Source: Candidatus Krumholzibacteriota bacterium
Lineage (GTDB): Bacteria; Krumholzibacteriota; Krumholzibacteriia; LZORAL124-64-63
Assembly: GCA_022711765.1 (NCBI GenBank)
Contig: JAKLEB010000001.1
Span: 1,532,694-1,596,693, forward strand
Direction: 5' to 3'
DNA length: 64,000 bases
The translations under genes were made by a program, and so were the position numbers. Under the pieces are notes generated by a model. That model ran no database searches, was not told the DNA's origin, and worked only from the letters and a program-made list of their open reading frames with translations. Positions 61,323-64,000 of this stretch are shown one piece after another (the stretch's first letter is position 1; each line of letters begins with the position of its first letter).

Positions 61323-63911
61323 TCAGTCCAGCGCGCCCCACCCGGCCGGCAGGCACTCCGGCGGGAGTACGGCGCGCGGCCGGCCCATGTCCCCGCCCAC
61401 GATCTGCAGGTACCAGCGCCCGTAGTCGAGAGCCTCGCCGTCCGGACCGGCGTTCTCCCCGGGTCGTTCGGCCGAGAGGTCCGCCAGCCTGGACCAGGGG
61501 TCCGACCGATCGAACCACCCGAACGGGAAGGAGAAGGGCAAGGCGCCGCGACCGAACAGCGCGCTCAGGTCGACCAGCCCCCGTTCGGGATACTCGACCA
61601 GATCCACTTCGCGGCGCGGTGCGATCCCTGCCGCCGCGCGCGCCCTGGCGATGGCGTCGCCCAGCCCGCCGAACCGATCGCAGAGGTCGCGCTCGATGGC
61701 GTCGCCTCCCATCCACACCCGGCCCTGGGCGATCTCGCGCACGGCGTCCTCGTCGAGACCGCGGCTCGCAGCCACCTTGGCGATGAATCCGTCGTACGCT
61801 TCCAGGATGTAGTCCTTGGCCAGCCCGAGTTCCTTCTCGCTCAGCTCCCGATACGGGATCCGCAGGTCGAGCCCCGGCAGCCTCAGGGTGCTCAGCAGAT
61901 CGGCGTGCTCGCCCCGTTGGACGCCGTCGTAGGCCAGTCCGACCTTCTCGTCGAATTCCTTCGCCCAGATCCAGGCGGCGATCACGCCGATCGACCCGGT
62001 GATCGAGAGCGGCGTCGTGAGGACCTCGGCGCCGTCCTTGCTGAGCCAGTAGCCGCCGCTCGCCGCGACGTCGCCCTGGCTGACGATCACCGGCTTGCCG
62101 GCTTCGCGCAGGCGCTGCACGGCCGCCGCGACCATCTCGCACGGCAACGGGTCGCCGCCCGGCGAGTCGACGCGCAGAACGACGGCCTTGACTGCGGGGT
62201 CGGTCACGAGCTCGTGCAGGTAGCGCGACGTCTCGCGGCCCTTGATCCCGGTGTCCATCGCGCACTCGCCCACCGCGAAGACCACCGCGATCCGGTCGGG
62301 TCGACCCCACTGCTGTTCCGGCAGCTGGCCGGGGAAATAGCCCCGGTAGGGAGCCCGCAACGAGCCATGCCGCGTGTCGGTGATCCAGCGCTCGGCGTCC
62401 TTGCGGCTGCCGAGCGCATCGACGAGCCCGCGAGCGAGCGCGCGGCTGGCCGACAGGCCGACCGTGTCGTCGACCAGGGAGTCGAACTCCGCCGGCGTGA
62501 GCCCCCGCGCCTCGCAGATGCCCCGGCGGGCCTCGCCGTAGATGACCTCGACCAGGCGATCGCGCTGCTCGCGGTCGCCCTCGCTCATGTCCATGCGGGA
62601 GCCGACTTCGGCCGCCGACTTGTACTTCAGGTAGCGCAGCTCCTGGTAGCCGAGGCCCAGTTTCTCGAGCATCGCGGCGAAGTAGGTGCGGCCGGCGGCG
62701 ACGCCCTGCAGGACCAGATCGCCTTGCGGTTCCATGATCAGGTGATCGGCGACCGACGCGAGGTAGTAGCCGACGAGGTCGATCCGGCCGACGAGGGCCA
62801 CGACCTCCTTGCCCTGGGCCTGGATCGCCTCGAGCCGCTGTCGCAGTTCCCAGATCAGGGACGGGTGGCCGCTCAGGTCGGTCAGGTTCAGCACGAGACC
62901 GCGGCACTGGGGATCCCGCTCGGCGGCGTCGAGGTAGGCCATCAGGTCGAGCCAGGCGACGCGGCGCGAGTCGAAGTGGCGGTACTTCTGGTACGTGAGG
63001 TAGCGGTTCTCGAGGTTCACCGGCGCATAGAAGTCGGCGCCCCCGCGGGCGACCGCGGGCAGGCCTTCCAGGCGATGGCTCGCCGGATTGAACCGCACCA
63101 GGAACGAATTGCGATCGAGCTCATCGTCCGTCAGGCCGCCGAGCCAGTCGAGTCCGAGGGCGTCCCCCGTCACGCCCACGCGGGCGATCCAGCGCAGGTC
63201 GTCCGTGGCGGGCAGATCGCGCGCCGTCAACCCGAGGGTCAGGCCGCGGAGCGGACGGACGGTCACGCCCGCGCCCCAGAGCCCGTCGTCCCACCGGTCC
63301 TTCTCGTTCAAGGTGAGGTCGCCGTACACGGTGAGGCGGTCGTCGCCCAGGGGACGCACGCCGACGTCGAACACGCCCTGCCGGCTGCTCGAGCCCGTCG
63401 CGAAGGTCCCCGCCGCGCCTGCGGACAGCAACGGTCCAGGGCGCCAGAGCCAGCCGGCCACCAGGGCTTCGGCCCACCCCAACTCGCCGGCGTCGCCACC
63501 CGCCCAGCGATACGCCAGACCGAGTCGATTGCTGCGACTGCCGCCCGACAGGCCGAGTTGCCAGTCCGTCACGCGGAAGGTCCGCCCGCCCACCTCGAAG
63601 ACCTGGCTGTTGACCCCGAAGCCGAGCAGGCCGCTCGCGGCCATGCCCCAGTTGTCGAGCGCGTCGTGGCGCACCGAGCGGTCGTTCCACCAGAACGCCG
63701 CCTCCTGGACCGCACCCTCGAGGGAGGACCACGCCGCCGGATTGATGAATCCGCCGACCGCGCCCGCCGCCGTGCCGGGGGTCCCCGGCAGCCACTCGGT
63801 CTGCGATGGGTAGTCGAGGAAGTGGACCGGCGACACCACGGACGCATCCTGCGCGGCGACCGCCGCCGGGAGTGTCAGCGCGAGCACGAGCCCGATCAGG
63901 GATCGATTCAT
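61323..63911 (-). CDS. sppA: Signal peptide peptidase SppA with N-terminal barrel-like extension
   Basis: 862 aa from the ATG at 63909-63911; in-frame starts upstream lie before a signal peptide (LIGLVLALTLPAAVAA) and are less likely. Residues about 25-285 have short alternating strands with Gly/Trp turns and read like a PorV/FadL-like or generic outer-membrane barrel. Two SppA domains follow: the first carries the general-base Lys431 in LKYKSAAE, the second the nucleophile Ser618 in GDVAASGGYWLS, as in the two-domain E. coli 67K form. It degrades leftover signal peptides; the barrel part would place it at the outer membrane (inference). Confidence 0.85.
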   Translation of the reverse strand: MNRSLIGLVLALTLPAAVAAQDASVVSPVHFLDYPSQTEWLPGTPGTAAGAVGGFINPAAWSSLEGAVQEAAFWWNDRSVRHDALDNWGMAASGLLGFGVNSQVFEVGGRTFRVTDWQLGLSGGSRSNRLGLAYRWAGGDAGELGWAEALVAGWLWRPGPLLSAGAAGTFATGSSSRQGVFDVGVRPLGDDRLTVYGDLTLNEKDRWDDGLWGAGVTVRPLRGLTLGLTARDLPATDDLRWIARVGVTGDALGLDWLGGLTDDELDRNSFLVRFNPASHRLEGLPAVARGGADFYAPVNLENRYLTYQKYRHFDSRRVAWLDLMAYLDAAERDPQCRGLVLNLTDLSGHPSLIWELRQRLEAIQAQGKEVVALVGRIDLVGYYLASVADHLIMEPQGDLVLQGVAAGRTYFAAMLEKLGLGYQELRYLKYKSAAEVGSRMDMSEGDREQRDRLVEVIYGEARRGICEARGLTPAEFDSLVDDTVGLSASRALARGLVDALGSRKDAERWITDTRHGSLRAPYRGYFPGQLPEQQWGRPDRIAVVFAVGECAMDTGIKGRETSRYLHELVTDPAVKAVVLRVDSPGGDPLPCEMVAAAVQRLREAGKPVIVSQGDVAASGGYWLSKDGAEVLTTPLSITGSIGVIAAWIWAKEFDEKVGLAYDGVQRGEHADLLSTLRLPGLDLRIPYRELSEKELGLAKDYILEAYDGFIAKVAASRGLDEDAVREIAQGRVWMGGDAIERDLCDRFGGLGDAIARARAAAGIAPRREVDLVEYPERGLVDLSALFGRGALPFSFPFGWFDRSDPWSRLADLSAERPGENAGPDGEALDYGRWYLQIVGGDMGRPRAVLPPECLPAGWGALD

Positions 63912-64000
63912 CGAAGACCATCCTTGCAGAGACGTCGGGCCGGGAAACGGCGACAAAGACCGGCGCACCGTAGCACCGCTCGCGGCCCTGGATCAACCGC

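Overview
This 64 kb window is chromosomal DNA from a high-GC (about 70 percent by eye) Gram-negative bacterium. Outer-membrane proteins recur: a porin, a DUF3078 protein ending in Phe, an OmpA-family protein and an SppA with a barrel-like front end. One secreted protein ends in a FlgD-like or type IX secretion (T9SS) type C-terminal domain, and a short C-terminal tag is shared by two secreted proteins. Together these suggest the FCB superphylum, for example Krumholzibacteriota or Eiseniibacteriota. That placement is inference; there is no rRNA. I saw no tRNA, rRNA, insertion sequence, integrase, prophage or CRISPR array. Most genes end in TGA, so TGA is a normal stop codon here.

Layout. 1-1633: a minus-strand operon of two Smr-domain proteins, a pteridine-reductase-like SDR and folB (cut by the window edge). 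1804-4214: a compact minus-strand locus that looks like a peptide-natural-product (RiPP-like) system: a 66-aa peptide with a Cys-Cys-Thr-Cys motif and a Pro/Asp-rich tail, an LpxL-like acyltransferase with a possible PqqD/RRE-like tail, and an overlapping M50-type HELGH membrane peptidase. I consider this the most interesting locus. 4351-10454: DUF2797, RidA, an arylsulfotransferase-like lipoprotein, a DUF438/DUF1858/DUF2249 pair with an FNR/HcpR-like palindrome at -41.5, and a fused SpmA/SpmB protein. 10547-17050: a secreted protein, a GT2, proline dehydrogenase, a DUF900 hydrolase and a kinase-regulator-HDOD operon.

17051-24477: a complete Rnf operon in the order C-D-G-E-A, NusG-II protein, ApbE, B, RseC. 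The cofactor-loading gene (apbE) and accessory genes are transcribed with the pump. 24665-27787: DUF3108, a sulfotransferase-like protein, a membrane-anchored beta-rich protein, and a 46-aa peptide gene with a strong Shine-Dalgarno and an extended -10. 28486-34943: ppk1, sixA, a SAM methyltransferase, phosphofructokinase and a CHAD protein, so two polyphosphate-linked functions lie close together. 34940-47521: DUF3078, OmpA with 99-bp TSP3-type repeats, a YcgR-like PilZ protein, hemD, an S9 peptidase, a lipoprotein, a beta-propeller-like secreted protein interrupted by an in-frame TGA, a tagged secreted protein, and ettA.

47523-60423: a phosphate regulon. pstS-C-A-B run leftward, phoB-phoR and phoU-porin run rightward, and an M14 carboxypeptidase lies between them. 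Both pstS and phoB are preceded by tandem repeats of 11-bp period resembling PhoP/PhoB boxes, which would explain joint control. PstC and PstA are both enlarged forms. 60583-63911: a Fur-family regulator with the spacing of PerR metal ligands, a 53-aa membrane protein and SppA.
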